From Palsa-506 sp963709075 (lineage in GTDB: Bacteria > Actinomycetota > Actinomycetes > Streptosporangiales > Streptosporangiaceae), in NCBI GenBank assembly GCA_963709075.1, contig CAVPUY010000014.1:1054001-1118000 (forward strand): a stretch of DNA of 64,000 nucleotides, in the 5' to 3' direction. A program made the position numbers and the translations under genes. Below, one piece after another: positions 10,617 through 19,095 of the stretch. The stretch's first letter is position 1. Each line of letters opens with the position of its first letter. The notes beneath the pieces were generated by a model. It was given only the letters and a program-made list of their open reading frames with translations. It was not told the origin of the DNA and did not search any database.

Positions 10617-12497
10617 TTACTGGTGAGCTGCCGAGGCCGGGTTGTCCGCCTGCTCCGACGCGATGAGCAGCGACACGGCCTCGATCAGGGCCAGGTGGGT
10701 GAATGCCTGCGGGAAATTCCCGAGGTGCTGGCCTGTGGTCGCGTCAATCTCCTCGGCGTACAGCTCAAGCGGCCCGGCGAACGACAGCAGCTTCTGGCAG
10801 AGCGCATGCGCGCGCTCGGTCTCGCCGATCATGGCCAGCGCGGTCACCAGCCAGAAGGAACAGATGGTGAACGTTCCCTCCTTGCCCTCGAACCCGGTGT
10901 CGGTTCCCTCTACCCGGTAGCGCAGGACCAGGCCGTCCTCGGTCAGCTCGTCGGCGATGGCGAGCACGGTCGCCTTGATCCGCTTGTCGTCAGGGGGGAG
11001 GAATCCCATGATCGGCAGCAGCAGCAGCGAGGCGTCGAGATCGTCGGTTTCGTAATGCTGCCGGAAGACGCCCCGGTCGGAGACGCCCTTGTCCAGTATT
11101 TCGGCCTTGATCTCGTCGGCGCCTGCCCGCCATCGCTGGGCGCGTTCGCCGTCGCCGCGTTCCTCGGCGAGGTCGGCCGCCCGCGCGGCCGCCACCCAGC
11201 ACATCATCTTGGATGCGGTGAAGTGCTTCGGGTCGCCGCGGACTTCCCAGATGCCCTGATCGGGTTCATGCCAGTGCGCCAGGGCCGCGTCAGCGAATCC
11301 GGCGAGTCCTTCCCAGACCGGCGCCACGATCGTGGCGGCTCCCTGGCGGAACTGGACGTCCACGGCATCGAGGATCATTCCCCATACGTCGTGCTGCTTC
11401 TGATTCCAGGCGCCGTTGCCGACCCGGACCGGGCGCGCGCCCTGGTACCCGGACAGGTGGTCGAGGGTTCGCTCGGTCAGGTCACGCTCCCCGCCGATGC
11501 CGTACATGATCTGCAGCTCGAACCGCCGGTCAAGATTACCGCCGCTGACCGCGTCGATGATGAAGCCGAAATACTCGATCGCTTCCCAGTCGAAGCCCAG
11601 CCGGTACAGCGACCTGAGCATGAACGACGAGTCCCTGATCCAGGTGAACCGGTAGTCCCAGTTGCGTGCCCCGCCCGGAGTTTCCGGCAGCGAGGTCGTC
11701 GCTGCCGCCATGATGGCGCCGGTCGGGGCGTAGCTGAGCCCCTTCAGGGTGAGCGCGCTGCGGTCGATGTACGGCTTCCACGGATGGTCGGGGACCTTGG
11801 CTGTACTCAGCCAGTCACGCCAGAAATCGACGGTGGTGTTCAGCGCGCTGAAGGCCTCGTCCTGGCTGCCCGGGACGTTGCTGTCGCCCCAGGAAAGGAC
11901 GACAAAGGCCGACTGGCCCTGAGCGAGCGTCGTGCGCCCGTAACTGCGGGCGCCCATCACGCCGAGCCGGATGCTGCCCGCCAGCTCAAGCTTGATGTCC
12001 CCCTCGGCCGGGGTGAGCGTCATGGCGTCGTAGCCGTCGCCCTTATAGCTCCACGTGCCGCCCGTGGTCCCGTAATTGAACAGCGGGCCGCAGTTCACGA
12101 TGGCCTCGACCCGGCCGCTGATGCACGTCGCGATCCGGACCAGAGCGCCGACCGCGCCGAAGTCGGACGGCGCCCGATGGTAGTCGGCCCGCCGTCGCTC
12201 GCCCTGGGTCGGGCCGATGACCAGGAAGTCGTGCACGGTCATCCATCCCGTCGGAGTCTGCCAGGTCGTTTCAAGCACCATCGTCCCCGGGACATACCTG
12301 CGATGCTGCGGAACCTGGGCGTTGCTCGGACCGAACCTGAACAGTCCGGCGGCCCGGTCGAGCAGCGCCCCGAACACGCTCGGCGAGTCCGGGCGCGGCA
12401 GGCACAGCCACTCGACCGAGCCGTTCGGCGCGACCAGGCAACTCTGCTCACAGTTAGACAGGAACCCGTACTCGGCGATAGGCGGGAACGTGCTCAT
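10617..12497 (-). CDS. GH15 family glycoside hydrolase (trehalase/glucoamylase type)
   Basis: 626-residue GH15 enzyme. The N-terminal beta-sandwich opens with IAEYGFLSNCEQSCLVAPNG and SVEWLCLPRPDSPSVFGALL. The (alpha/alpha)6 barrel has RNWDYRFTWIRDSSFMLRSL with the -1 subsite Arg-Asp, the acid Glu in GIWEVRGDPKHFTASKMMCW, and the base region LYAEEIDATTGQHLGNFPQA. In mycobacteria such GH15 proteins act as trehalases, but glucoamylase activity is equally possible. I chose ATG 12497 (RBS gaaaggtc) over the longer TTG 12521. It lies 49 bp behind the GMC gene and is probably co-transcribed from the element at 14135. A paralogue is at 55905. Confidence 0.9.
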   Translation of the reverse strand: MSTFPPIAEYGFLSNCEQSCLVAPNGSVEWLCLPRPDSPSVFGALLDRAAGLFRFGPSNAQVPQHRRYVPGTMVLETTWQTPTGWMTVHDFLVIGPTQGERRRADYHRAPSDFGAVGALVRIATCISGRVEAIVNCGPLFNYGTTGGTWSYKGDGYDAMTLTPAEGDIKLELAGSIRLGVMGARSYGRTTLAQGQSAFVVLSWGDSNVPGSQDEAFSALNTTVDFWRDWLSTAKVPDHPWKPYIDRSALTLKGLSYAPTGAIMAAATTSLPETPGGARNWDYRFTWIRDSSFMLRSLYRLGFDWEAIEYFGFIIDAVSGGNLDRRFELQIMYGIGGERDLTERTLDHLSGYQGARPVRVGNGAWNQKQHDVWGMILDAVDVQFRQGAATIVAPVWEGLAGFADAALAHWHEPDQGIWEVRGDPKHFTASKMMCWVAAARAADLAEERGDGERAQRWRAGADEIKAEILDKGVSDRGVFRQHYETDDLDASLLLLPIMGFLPPDDKRIKATVLAIADELTEDGLVLRYRVEGTDTGFEGKEGTFTICSFWLVTALAMIGETERAHALCQKLLSFAGPLELYAEEIDATTGQHLGNFPQAFTHLALIEAVSLLIASEQADNPASAAHQ

Positions 12498-12546
12498 ATG
12501 CACTCGACCTTTCGTAGCCAAGAGTGAACGTGAGACGGCCGGGTTG

Positions 12547-14100
12547 TCATGCCATCCGGCTCAGCAGGTGCTCGCCGACGCGGATTGCGTTGGCCATGGC
12601 GGTGAGCGCGGGGTTCACCGCTCCGATGCTGGGGAAAATGCTCGTGTCGACGACGTACAGGTTGTCGAGTTCGTGGGCCTTGCAGTTGACGTCGAGCACC
12701 GAGGTAGCCGGATCGGTGCCGAACCGGCAGGTGCCCGCCTGGTGGGCGACGCCGGCCACCGGGACGGCCATGCTCATGTAGAAGTTCTTGTCCAGGACAT
12801 GATGGGCTGCCATCCCGACGTGGTTGAGGATCTTCCTGAGCTCGTGGTACAGGCCGTCGGCCTCGGCGTCGTTCGTCGCCGTGTACGCGAGGTGCACGCG
12901 GCCGTCGCTGTCGACGGTCACCCTGTTACCCGGCTTGGGTACATCCTCGGTCGTCAGCCAGAAGTCAACGGCATGGTGGGCGACCTCGTCGAGGCTCCAG
13001 CGCGGCGCGAGCTTGGTGAGCTTCGGCTCCTCGCCCTTCATCGCCATCGCGTTCGACTTTCCGAGCATCTGGATGTTGCCAAGCGGCCAGTCCCGGCCGT
13101 TCCCGGCGAAGTAGAAATCGTTCAGGGCAAGCGTCTTCTGGAACACCGTGTCGTTGCGCTCCTTGTCGAGCGCCACCACGGCCTTGCTGTTGTGGTACAT
13201 GTAGTTGCGGCCCACCTGGTCGGAGCCGTTCGCCAGCCCGGCCGGGTGCCGGTCGGAGGCAGACCGGAGCAGGATCCTGGCGGTATTGGCCGCGCCCGCG
13301 GCAACCACCACGATGTCGCCCGTGTAGACCTCGTGGTTGCCGTTGCGGCTTACGGCCACCCCCGTGGCCGTGCTGCCAGCCGGGTCCGTCTCGACGCGCT
13401 CCACCTCTGCGTTCACCAGCAGGGTCACGTTCGGGCGGTCAAGCAGCGGCCGGACCGCTATGACGTCTGCGTCGGCTTTGGCGTGCACGAGGCACGGGTA
13501 GCCATCACACCATGCGCAGCGGATGCACTGGCTGGCTTCCCGGTTGGCCTCGTCAAGCAGGATGCCGCACGGCGCGTGGAACGGATGGTAGCCGCCGGCC
13601 GCCAGTGCGTCCGATATCTGCTGGACCCGTGGCTCGTGCGAGACCGGCGGCCACGGGTACTGCTTCGACCAGTGGCCCTCGGTGGGATCCTCACCGTGGG
13701 CTCCGTGCACCTGGTACAGCCACTCTGCCTTCGTGTACCACGGCTCGAAGTCCTCGTAGCTCAGCGGCCAGGCCGGCGAGACACCGTCGGCGTGCTCTAT
13801 CTCACCGAAGTCCCCCGGGCGCAGCCGGTACAGCGCGGCGCCGTACATTTTCGTGGCCCCGCCGACGAAGTAATGCACCTGCGGCTGGAATGGCTTGCCG
13901 TCGGCGTCGTACCAGGTGTCCGGCGAGATGTACTTGCCGTCCACGAAGACCGGGCCGGGTTGCCAGTTGTCCGTCTCGCGCGGCAGGAAGTTCCCGCGTT
14001 CGAGCAGCAGTATCCGCTTGCCTGACGGGGCCAGCGTGTGCGCCAGCGTGCCACCGCCGGCGCCAGTGCCCACAATGATGACGTCATAATGCTCTGCCAC
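12547..14100 (-). CDS. GMC family FAD-dependent oxidoreductase
   Basis: 517 residues, related to sugar and alcohol dehydrogenases. FAD-binding VIIVGTGAGGGTLAHTLA lies at the N-terminus. A Cys-rich segment (CIRCAWCDGYPC) sits in the middle, as in gluconate and 2-keto-sugar dehydrogenases of this clan. The C-terminus has HQAGTCRFG and FPSIGAVNPALTAMANAIRV. The donor is unknown; sugar or polyol oxidation would suit the GH15 neighbour. GTG 14100 lacks a clear Shine-Dalgarno. The predicted -10 (AACAGT on this strand, 14112-14107) would put transcription at or next to that GTG, so the mRNA may be leaderless. Confidence 0.88.
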   Translation of the reverse strand: MAEHYDVIIVGTGAGGGTLAHTLAPSGKRILLLERGNFLPRETDNWQPGPVFVDGKYISPDTWYDADGKPFQPQVHYFVGGATKMYGAALYRLRPGDFGEIEHADGVSPAWPLSYEDFEPWYTKAEWLYQVHGAHGEDPTEGHWSKQYPWPPVSHEPRVQQISDALAAGGYHPFHAPCGILLDEANREASQCIRCAWCDGYPCLVHAKADADVIAVRPLLDRPNVTLLVNAEVERVETDPAGSTATGVAVSRNGNHEVYTGDIVVVAAGAANTARILLRSASDRHPAGLANGSDQVGRNYMYHNSKAVVALDKERNDTVFQKTLALNDFYFAGNGRDWPLGNIQMLGKSNAMAMKGEEPKLTKLAPRWSLDEVAHHAVDFWLTTEDVPKPGNRVTVDSDGRVHLAYTATNDAEADGLYHELRKILNHVGMAAHHVLDKNFYMSMAVPVAGVAHQAGTCRFGTDPATSVLDVNCKAHELDNLYVVDTSIFPSIGAVNPALTAMANAIRVGEHLLSRMA

Positions 14101-14134
14101 AGGCTTACTGTTGCCGTGTCGGGCTCGGCGTGCA

Positions 14135-14151
14135 TCACTCCTTCGGGGTGA
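14135..14151. promoter_or_regulatory. 17-bp operator of the GMC-GH15 operon
   Basis: TCACTC CTTCG GGGTGA. Read on the minus strand, AACAGT follows after 22 bp (14107-14112) and the GMC start GTG is only 35 bp away. Paired with a second copy 72 bp to the right serving the opposite direction. Confidence 0.7.
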
Positions 14152-14222
14152 AAGCACGGGAAACCAGTGTCACGTCGCGGCCGCAGCCGCGTCCGCGGGC
14201 CGTCGGGAACCGCCCTACGCAA

Positions 14223-14239
14223 TCACCTGTCCGGGGTGA
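14223..14239. promoter_or_regulatory. 17-bp operator of the Sap/GAP gene at 14302
   Basis: TCACCT GTCCG GGGTGA then TGCC. The -10-like CAAGAT is at 14263-14268, exactly 23 bp downstream. The same hexamer at the same distance follows the elements at 32311 (reverse) and 36709. Confidence 0.75.
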
Positions 14240-14301
14240 TGCCGGTGGCTGCCATCCCAGCGCAAGATCCACTCAGGCGCAGTAGCCCCGGGGAGGCGGC
14301 G

Positions 14302-14982
14302 ATGAACGCGGCATTCTTCGGGCTGGCGGTCCTTTCGGCGCTGAACCCGAAGCTGTTCGCCGTTGACCTGCTGCTGATCGAGAATGCGCGGCCGCGGCTG
14401 ATGTTCGCGTGCTTCCTGATCGGCGGCATGGGCATGAGCCTGACGGTGGGCCTGCTTGACGTGTTCGTCATCCAGGCCGACGCCATCAGCACCCAGGCTT
14501 CGGCCAGCGCCGGGCTCGACCTGGCCCTCGGCGTGCCGCTGGTGATCATCGGCGTCCTGGTGGCGACCGGCCGCCTGCACGGACGGCACCGGGAACCTGC
14601 CCCGGCCGGGGACGCGCAGCCGGCCAAGCGGGAAGGCTGGGCGCAGCGGGTCTTGCGCGAGCCCCGGTTCGGGCTGGCGGTGCTGCTTGGCGCGGTGGCA
14701 GGCACGCCGGGCGCCAGCTACGTCACCGCGCTGCACCAGCTGGTCACCGGGAAGTCAGCCACCGCGGTGCAGGCCGTCGCCGTGATCCTCTTCGTCCTCA
14801 TCGAGTTCTCCCTGGTGCTCATCCCGTTCGTGTTCCTGCAGTTCAGGCCCGAGGCGACCAAGGCCAGGCTGCAGCGCTCCCAGGACTGGCTGATGAGCCA
14901 CGCGCGGCAGCTGATGGCCGCGGTCGCGATCTTCGTCGGCGGGTACATGGTGATCAGCGGCCTGGTGCGGTTGCTGACCTGA
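14302..14982 (+). CDS. GAP/Sap family membrane protein
   Basis: 226-residue polytopic protein of the Sap (sulfolipid-1-addressing protein, GAP) family, LysE-like in topology. It has about six TM segments and a hydrophilic loop near residues 95-115. The opening MNAAFFGLAVLSALNPKLFA is typical. Family members are linked to export of lipids or small metabolites across the membrane; the substrate here is unknown. ATG 14302 follows ggggaggcg. Two further members of the family lie at 33028 and 53123, each in a different operator-controlled unit. Confidence 0.8.
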   Translation: MNAAFFGLAVLSALNPKLFAVDLLLIENARPRLMFACFLIGGMGMSLTVGLLDVFVIQADAISTQASASAGLDLALGVPLVIIGVLVATGRLHGRHREPAPAGDAQPAKREGWAQRVLREPRFGLAVLLGAVAGTPGASYVTALHQLVTGKSATAVQAVAVILFVLIEFSLVLIPFVFLQFRPEATKARLQRSQDWLMSHARQLMAAVAIFVGGYMVISGLVRLLT

Positions 14983-15014
14983 CAGCTCGTCGCCCGGTCG
15001 TCCTGGCGCGGGGA

Positions 15015-15031
15015 TCACCCAGGAAGGATGA
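15015..15031. promoter_or_regulatory. 17-bp operator upstream of the cyd region
   Basis: TCACCC AGGAA GGATGA. GAAAGT (15054-15059) follows after 22 bp, and ATG 15092 is 61 bp downstream. It is the only element upstream of cydAB, so it probably drives 15092, cydA and cydB together. Confidence 0.65.
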
Positions 15032-15091
15032 TGTCCGGTGGCCTTCGCCTGGCGAAAGTAACGATTAACGACCAACGGCAAGGACGGTGCC

Positions 15092-15370
15092 ATGACACTC
15101 ACCGAGAACAGCAGCAACGGGCCGCAGTTCAGGTCCGGCCCGCTGATTGTCAGCGCGGCGCTTGTCGGAGCCGGCACCCTGATTGCCTTGGCTGGGCTCG
15201 CTGTCGGTGGCTCCCACCTGGCCTCGGCAACCCGCCGCTGGGTCCGGGACATGGAGGTGCCGCCAAGCGAGGTTGCCAGGCAGAAGTGGGCGCAGGCGAA
15301 GGCAGCGGCGGCTGCCGGAACCTCAGCCTGGCAGGACGGGGTCCGGGAGCCTCAGGGCGCCGGTTCGTAG
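15092..15370 (+). CDS. Small single-TM protein ahead of cydAB
   Basis: 92 residues with one hydrophobic segment at about 17-41 (GPLIVSAALVGAGTLIALAG). An amphipathic, positively charged C-terminal half (ATRRWVRDMEVPPSEVARQKW) probably faces the cytoplasm. RBS-like aaggacgg precedes the ATG. It lies 64 bp before cydA in the same direction. Small membrane proteins are known accessory subunits of bd oxidases (CydX in E. coli), but this is much longer than CydX and I see no family match. A role with the oxidase is inferred from position only. Confidence 0.6.
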   Translation: MTLTENSSNGPQFRSGPLIVSAALVGAGTLIALAGLAVGGSHLASATRRWVRDMEVPPSEVARQKWAQAKAAAAAGTSAWQDGVREPQGAGS

Positions 15371-15434
15371 CCTTCCGGCTGTTTGCATCGCGGTCGGACC
15401 GCCGCTCCTGGAGCCATGAGGACCGGAGGAGTAG

Positions 15435-16820
15435 ATGTCGAGCGTTGATCTTGCGCGGTGGCAGTTCGCGTTCGTGACGATCAATCATTTCTTCTTCGTC
15501 CCGGTGACGATCGGGCTGGCGTTCCTGACCGCCTTGCTGCAGACGGCGTGGCATCGCAGCAAGCGCGACGAGTACCTGCGGCTGACCAGGTTCTTCGGCA
15601 CGCTGCTTGTCATCAACATCGCTATCGGCGTGGTGACCGGCATAGTGCAGGAGTTCCAGTTCGGGATGAACTGGTCGGCGTACTCGCGGCTGGTCGGGAA
15701 CATTTTCGGTGCGCCGCTGGCGATGGAGGGGCTGGCTGCGTTCTTCCTGGAGTCGACGTTCCTGGGACTGTGGCTGTTCGGCTGGGACAAGCTGTCGCGG
15801 CGGGTGCACCTGGCGACGATCTGGGCGGTCTCGCTCGGCACCGCATTGTCGGCGGCGTTCATCATGGCTGCGAACTCGTGGATGCAGCATCCAGTCGGCT
15901 ACCAGATGGTCAATGGCAAGCCGCAGCTGAACGATATCTGGGCGGTCTTCACGAACCCGGTGTTCGTCTGGGGATATGCGAAGGTGCTGCTCGCGTCGCT
16001 GGTCACCGGCGCGGCGGTGATGCTGGCGGTCTCCGCGTGGCAGCTGCGGCATGGCGGGGAAAAGGAGGTCTTCGCCCGTTCGGCGAGGCTCGCGCTCGTC
16101 ATCCTGGTCCCGGCGATCCTGTTCACCATGCTGGTCGGCGATGAGCTCGGGGTGATCGAGGCCAGGTACCAGCCGATGAAGATCGCGGCGGCGGAGGCGC
16201 AGTGGACCACCTGCCAGCCGTGCTCGTTCTCGCTGTTCCAGATCGGCGGCGGCAACAACGACCAGACGCCGACCGAGATCATCGCGATCCCGCACCTGCT
16301 GTCGCTGCTGGCCACCAACCACTGGAACGGCAAGGTGGTCGGGCTGAACCCGCTGCAGTCCCAGTACAGCAAGCAATACGGGCCCGGCTACTACGTGCCG
16401 AACGTGTTCATCCAGTACTGGGCGATGCGGGTGATGGCCTACGCCGGGGTCCTGGTCCTGCTCATCTCAGGGTGGGGGCTGTGGCTGATCCGGCGCAAGA
16501 AACTCGGCGCATCCCGGCGGTTCCTGTGGGTGGCGATCTGGGCCGCGACGCTGCCTTTCCTGATGAACACCGCGGGCTGGCTGCTGACAGAAAGCGGCCG
16601 CCAGCCCTGGATCGTGCAGGGCATCATGCTGACGAAGAACGGGGCCTCGCCGTCGGTCGGTACCACTTCCATCGTGATCAGCCTGGTGATCTTCGTGCTG
16701 CTGTACGGAGTGCTGGCGACGGTCGACCTGATGCTGATGCTGAAGTACGCACGCGAGCCGCTCCCGCCCGCACGCGCCGAGGCCGAGACGGACGCGCCGG
16801 TGCCGGCCGTCCAGTATTGA
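15435..16820 (+). CDS. cydA: Cytochrome bd ubiquinol/menaquinol oxidase subunit I
   Basis: 461 residues, nine or so TM helices. It carries the haem ligand His18 (VTINHFFFVP), the NSWMQHPVGYQ segment and GRQPWIVQG at the end of a short Q-loop, the form typical of actinobacteria and firmicutes. It oxidises quinol and reduces oxygen with high affinity without pumping protons, allowing respiration at low oxygen or under nitric oxide and sulfide. ATG 15435 follows accggaggag. cydB follows after 7 bp. The ABC transporter CydDC needed for assembly is not next to it, unlike in many actinomycetes. Confidence 0.96.
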   Translation: MSSVDLARWQFAFVTINHFFFVPVTIGLAFLTALLQTAWHRSKRDEYLRLTRFFGTLLVINIAIGVVTGIVQEFQFGMNWSAYSRLVGNIFGAPLAMEGLAAFFLESTFLGLWLFGWDKLSRRVHLATIWAVSLGTALSAAFIMAANSWMQHPVGYQMVNGKPQLNDIWAVFTNPVFVWGYAKVLLASLVTGAAVMLAVSAWQLRHGGEKEVFARSARLALVILVPAILFTMLVGDELGVIEARYQPMKIAAAEAQWTTCQPCSFSLFQIGGGNNDQTPTEIIAIPHLLSLLATNHWNGKVVGLNPLQSQYSKQYGPGYYVPNVFIQYWAMRVMAYAGVLVLLISGWGLWLIRRKKLGASRRFLWVAIWAATLPFLMNTAGWLLTESGRQPWIVQGIMLTKNGASPSVGTTSIVISLVIFVLLYGVLATVDLMLMLKYAREPLPPARAEAETDAPVPAVQY

Positions 16821-16827
16821 GGACTCG

Positions 16828-17913
16828 ATGAAACTCGTCCCGTTCTGGTTCATCGTCATCACGGTCCTGTGGATGGGTTTCTTCATCCTGGAGGGCTTCG
16901 ACTTCGGCGTCGGCATGCTGCACGGCATCGTCGGCAAGGACGAGTCCGGCCGCAGGGCCGCGATCAACACCATCGGCCCGCTGTGGGACGGCAACGAGGT
17001 CTGGCTGATCGTGGCCGGAGCCGCCATCTTCGCCGCGTTCCCCGGCTGGTACGCGACCATGTTCTCGGGTTTCTACCTCGCGCTGGTGGTGCTGCTTGCG
17101 GCACTCATCGTGCGCGGCGTGTCCTTTGAGTACCGCGGCAAGCGCGCCGCCGAGCGGTGGCGCCGCACCTGGGACGTCGTGCTGACCGCGAGTAGCCTGC
17201 TCGCCCCGCTGCTGATCGGCGTCGCACTCGGCGATCTCCTGCACGGGCTGCCGATCAACTCTCAGCAGGAGTACACCGGCTCATTCTTTGACCTGCTCCA
17301 GCCCTACGGCCTGTTCACCGGGATCACCCTGGTGCTGATCTGCATGCTGCACGGCGCGACGTTCCTGTGCCTGAAGACCACCGGCGAGATGCGCGAGCGT
17401 TCCGGCCGCCTGGCCCGCCGGGTGGCCCCGGTTACCGGGCTAGCCGTGCTGGGCTTCGTCATCTGGACCCATGTGACCGCCAGCACCGCTTTCCTGCTCA
17501 GCCCGATCGAACTGCTCGCCGTGCTGGCCGCCGCCGCCGCCGTCTGGCTGGTCTGGGAGCGCCATGAGGGCTTCGCGTTCGCCGCGACCACGGTCACGAT
17601 CGCAGCCTGCATCGCGGCGATCTTCACCGGCCTTTACCCCAACGTGATGGTCTCAAGCACCAGCGCGGCATACAACCTCACCGTGCACAACACCGCGTCC
17701 GGAGCGTACTCGCTCAAGGTAATGACCGTGGTCGTCATCATCTTCCTGCCGTTCGTGCTCGCCTACCAGACCTGGACCTACTACGTATTCCGGCGGCGCA
17801 TTAGCAAACAAGAATTCCAGCCGTCGCCCCAGCAGGCCAGCACATCTGCCGCCCGCCGCCCCCCGCTCGCACCGCCAGACGCGGCCGCTCCGCCCGCCGG
17901 CCAGGGCAGCTGA
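16828..17913 (+). CDS. cydB: Cytochrome bd oxidase subunit II
   Basis: 361 residues, eight or so TM helices. It opens with the family signature ILEGFDFGVGMLHGIVGKDE and GPLWDGNEVWLIVAGAAIFAAFPGWYA. It pairs with CydA to form the oxidase. The C-terminus after the last helix is a soluble Pro/Ala-rich tail. RBS gagga precedes ATG 16828, 7 bp after the cydA stop. It converges with the cyclase gene. The 71-bp gap is G+C-rich with imperfect dyads (GGCCAGCTGCGGCC) that could terminate both. Confidence 0.96.
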   Translation: MKLVPFWFIVITVLWMGFFILEGFDFGVGMLHGIVGKDESGRRAAINTIGPLWDGNEVWLIVAGAAIFAAFPGWYATMFSGFYLALVVLLAALIVRGVSFEYRGKRAAERWRRTWDVVLTASSLLAPLLIGVALGDLLHGLPINSQQEYTGSFFDLLQPYGLFTGITLVLICMLHGATFLCLKTTGEMRERSGRLARRVAPVTGLAVLGFVIWTHVTASTAFLLSPIELLAVLAAAAAVWLVWERHEGFAFAATTVTIAACIAAIFTGLYPNVMVSSTSAAYNLTVHNTASGAYSLKVMTVVVIIFLPFVLAYQTWTYYVFRRRISKQEFQPSPQQASTSAARRPPLAPPDAAAPPAGQGS

Positions 17914-17984
17914 CCGGAAGGCCAGCTGCGGCCAGGCGGCCTGCAGCCGGCCTGCTTGCGATGTCCGCGTCCTGTCCGGCCGCT

Positions 17985-18935
17985 TCACATGATCGCGATC
18001 GGGTTGACCGGGGAACCAGTTCCCCTGGCCAGCCGCAGCGGCGCGATCACGCAGAAGAACGACCAGCGGGCCGCTTCCGCGCAGAGCTGGACAAGATCGT
18101 CGAACTGCAGGTAGTCAAGCAGGTGCAGTCCCATCGCGTTGACGGCGAGCACGTGCACGGGGAAGTCGACGCCGTCGGCTGCGCTCGGCGACGTGTCGTT
18201 GTTTCCGTCGCTGCCCAGTGCCGCGACCCGCCTCTCCGCCACGAACTCCAGGGCGGTGGGATGCAGCCCGGCGCGGGCATGAGCGGCGTCCCACGGGCCG
18301 AGCTCGGTCCGGCGCTTGCGGTGCCCGACCCGCACGAACAGCAGGTCGCCCTGACCGACGCGTACATGCTGCGCTTCCTCGGCGCCGGTGAGGTCGGCTG
18401 CGGTCACGTGGTCGCCGGGCTCGAGCCAGGGCACCCCGCGCAGCCGCGGGATGTCGAGCAGGACGCCGCGGCCGGCAATCCCGTCGCTGGCCACCTCGAT
18501 GGACAGCTCCGCTGCCCCGGCCGCGGTCACGGTGTCCGCGGCCACGCCGTTGTACAGCCTGGCGCGGTAGATGACATGGCACAGGGCGTCGATGTGGCTG
18601 TCGGCGTCGCCGTGCACGTTCATCGCCAGCCGGTCCATGGCAAAGGACAGCCCGCCCGGATCGGCTTGATCACCAGCCGGGCTGATCATCTGATGGACAG
18701 CGGGCTCGGGGTTGTCGGGCGTCACTCCGCTCTCTATGGGGGCGGCAAGCGTCGCGGTGCGGCCGAGCCGGACCTCACTGAGCGCAGCGACCACATGGGC
18801 CGGGGTGATGTTGTTCAGCGCGCCGCGCCGATCGGCTGGTCCCCACGCAGCAGCGCGCCGCAACCGCCGGTACAAGGCACCGAATTCGGCAGCATCAAGG
18901 ACTGGCGGCCGCGCCGCGCTTTCTGGTCTGGTCAC
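17985..18935 (-). CDS. Cyclase family (kynurenine formamidase-like) metal hydrolase
   Basis: 316 residues, Cyclase fold. The metal-binding signature appears as HGDADSHIDALCH (HxDxSHxDxxxH). Family members hydrolyse formamides, lactones or related bonds using Zn or Mn. The N-terminal segment GPADRRGALNNITPAHVVAA is typical of the branch annotated simply as cyclase family protein. The substrate is unknown. GTG 18935 has a good RBS (ggaggcg). It is divergent from zwf with the shared element at 19023. The predicted -10 GACAAT on this strand (19000-18995) gives a leader of about 50 nt. Confidence 0.82.
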   Translation of the reverse strand: MTRPESAARPPVLDAAEFGALYRRLRRAAAWGPADRRGALNNITPAHVVAALSEVRLGRTATLAAPIESGVTPDNPEPAVHQMISPAGDQADPGGLSFAMDRLAMNVHGDADSHIDALCHVIYRARLYNGVAADTVTAAGAAELSIEVASDGIAGRGVLLDIPRLRGVPWLEPGDHVTAADLTGAEEAQHVRVGQGDLLFVRVGHRKRRTELGPWDAAHARAGLHPTALEFVAERRVAALGSDGNNDTSPSAADGVDFPVHVLAVNAMGLHLLDYLQFDDLVQLCAEAARWSFFCVIAPLRLARGTGSPVNPIAIM

Positions 18936-19022
18936 TGAGCCCGATCGCCTCCTGATCGCGCGGTACCGCGCGCTGAGCGGCTGCCGAGGCCATCATTGTC
19001 CGCGTCAGGGCGCATCCGGCCC

Positions 19023-19039
19023 TCACCCTTCCGGAGTGA
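19023..19039. promoter_or_regulatory. 17-bp operator shared by the cyclase gene and zwf
   Basis: TCACCC TTCCG GAGTGA. Leftward, GACAAT follows after 22 bp. Rightward, the best -10-like GATAGA (19065-19070) is 25 bp away, looser than elsewhere. It lies 88 bp from the cyclase start and 56 bp from the zwf start. Confidence 0.65.
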
Positions 19040-19095
19040 TGGCAGCGGCACTGCGCCGCGATCGGATAGATCAGTGATCCGTTGGAGGAGCTGAC

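Noticed and set aside
10623..12527. 634-residue open frame opposite the first GH15 gene
   Set aside because: Shadow of the GH15 coding strand with no recognisable motif.
12217..14025. 602-residue open frame opposite the GMC gene
   Set aside because: Shadow frame; composition typical of antisense high-G+C sequence.
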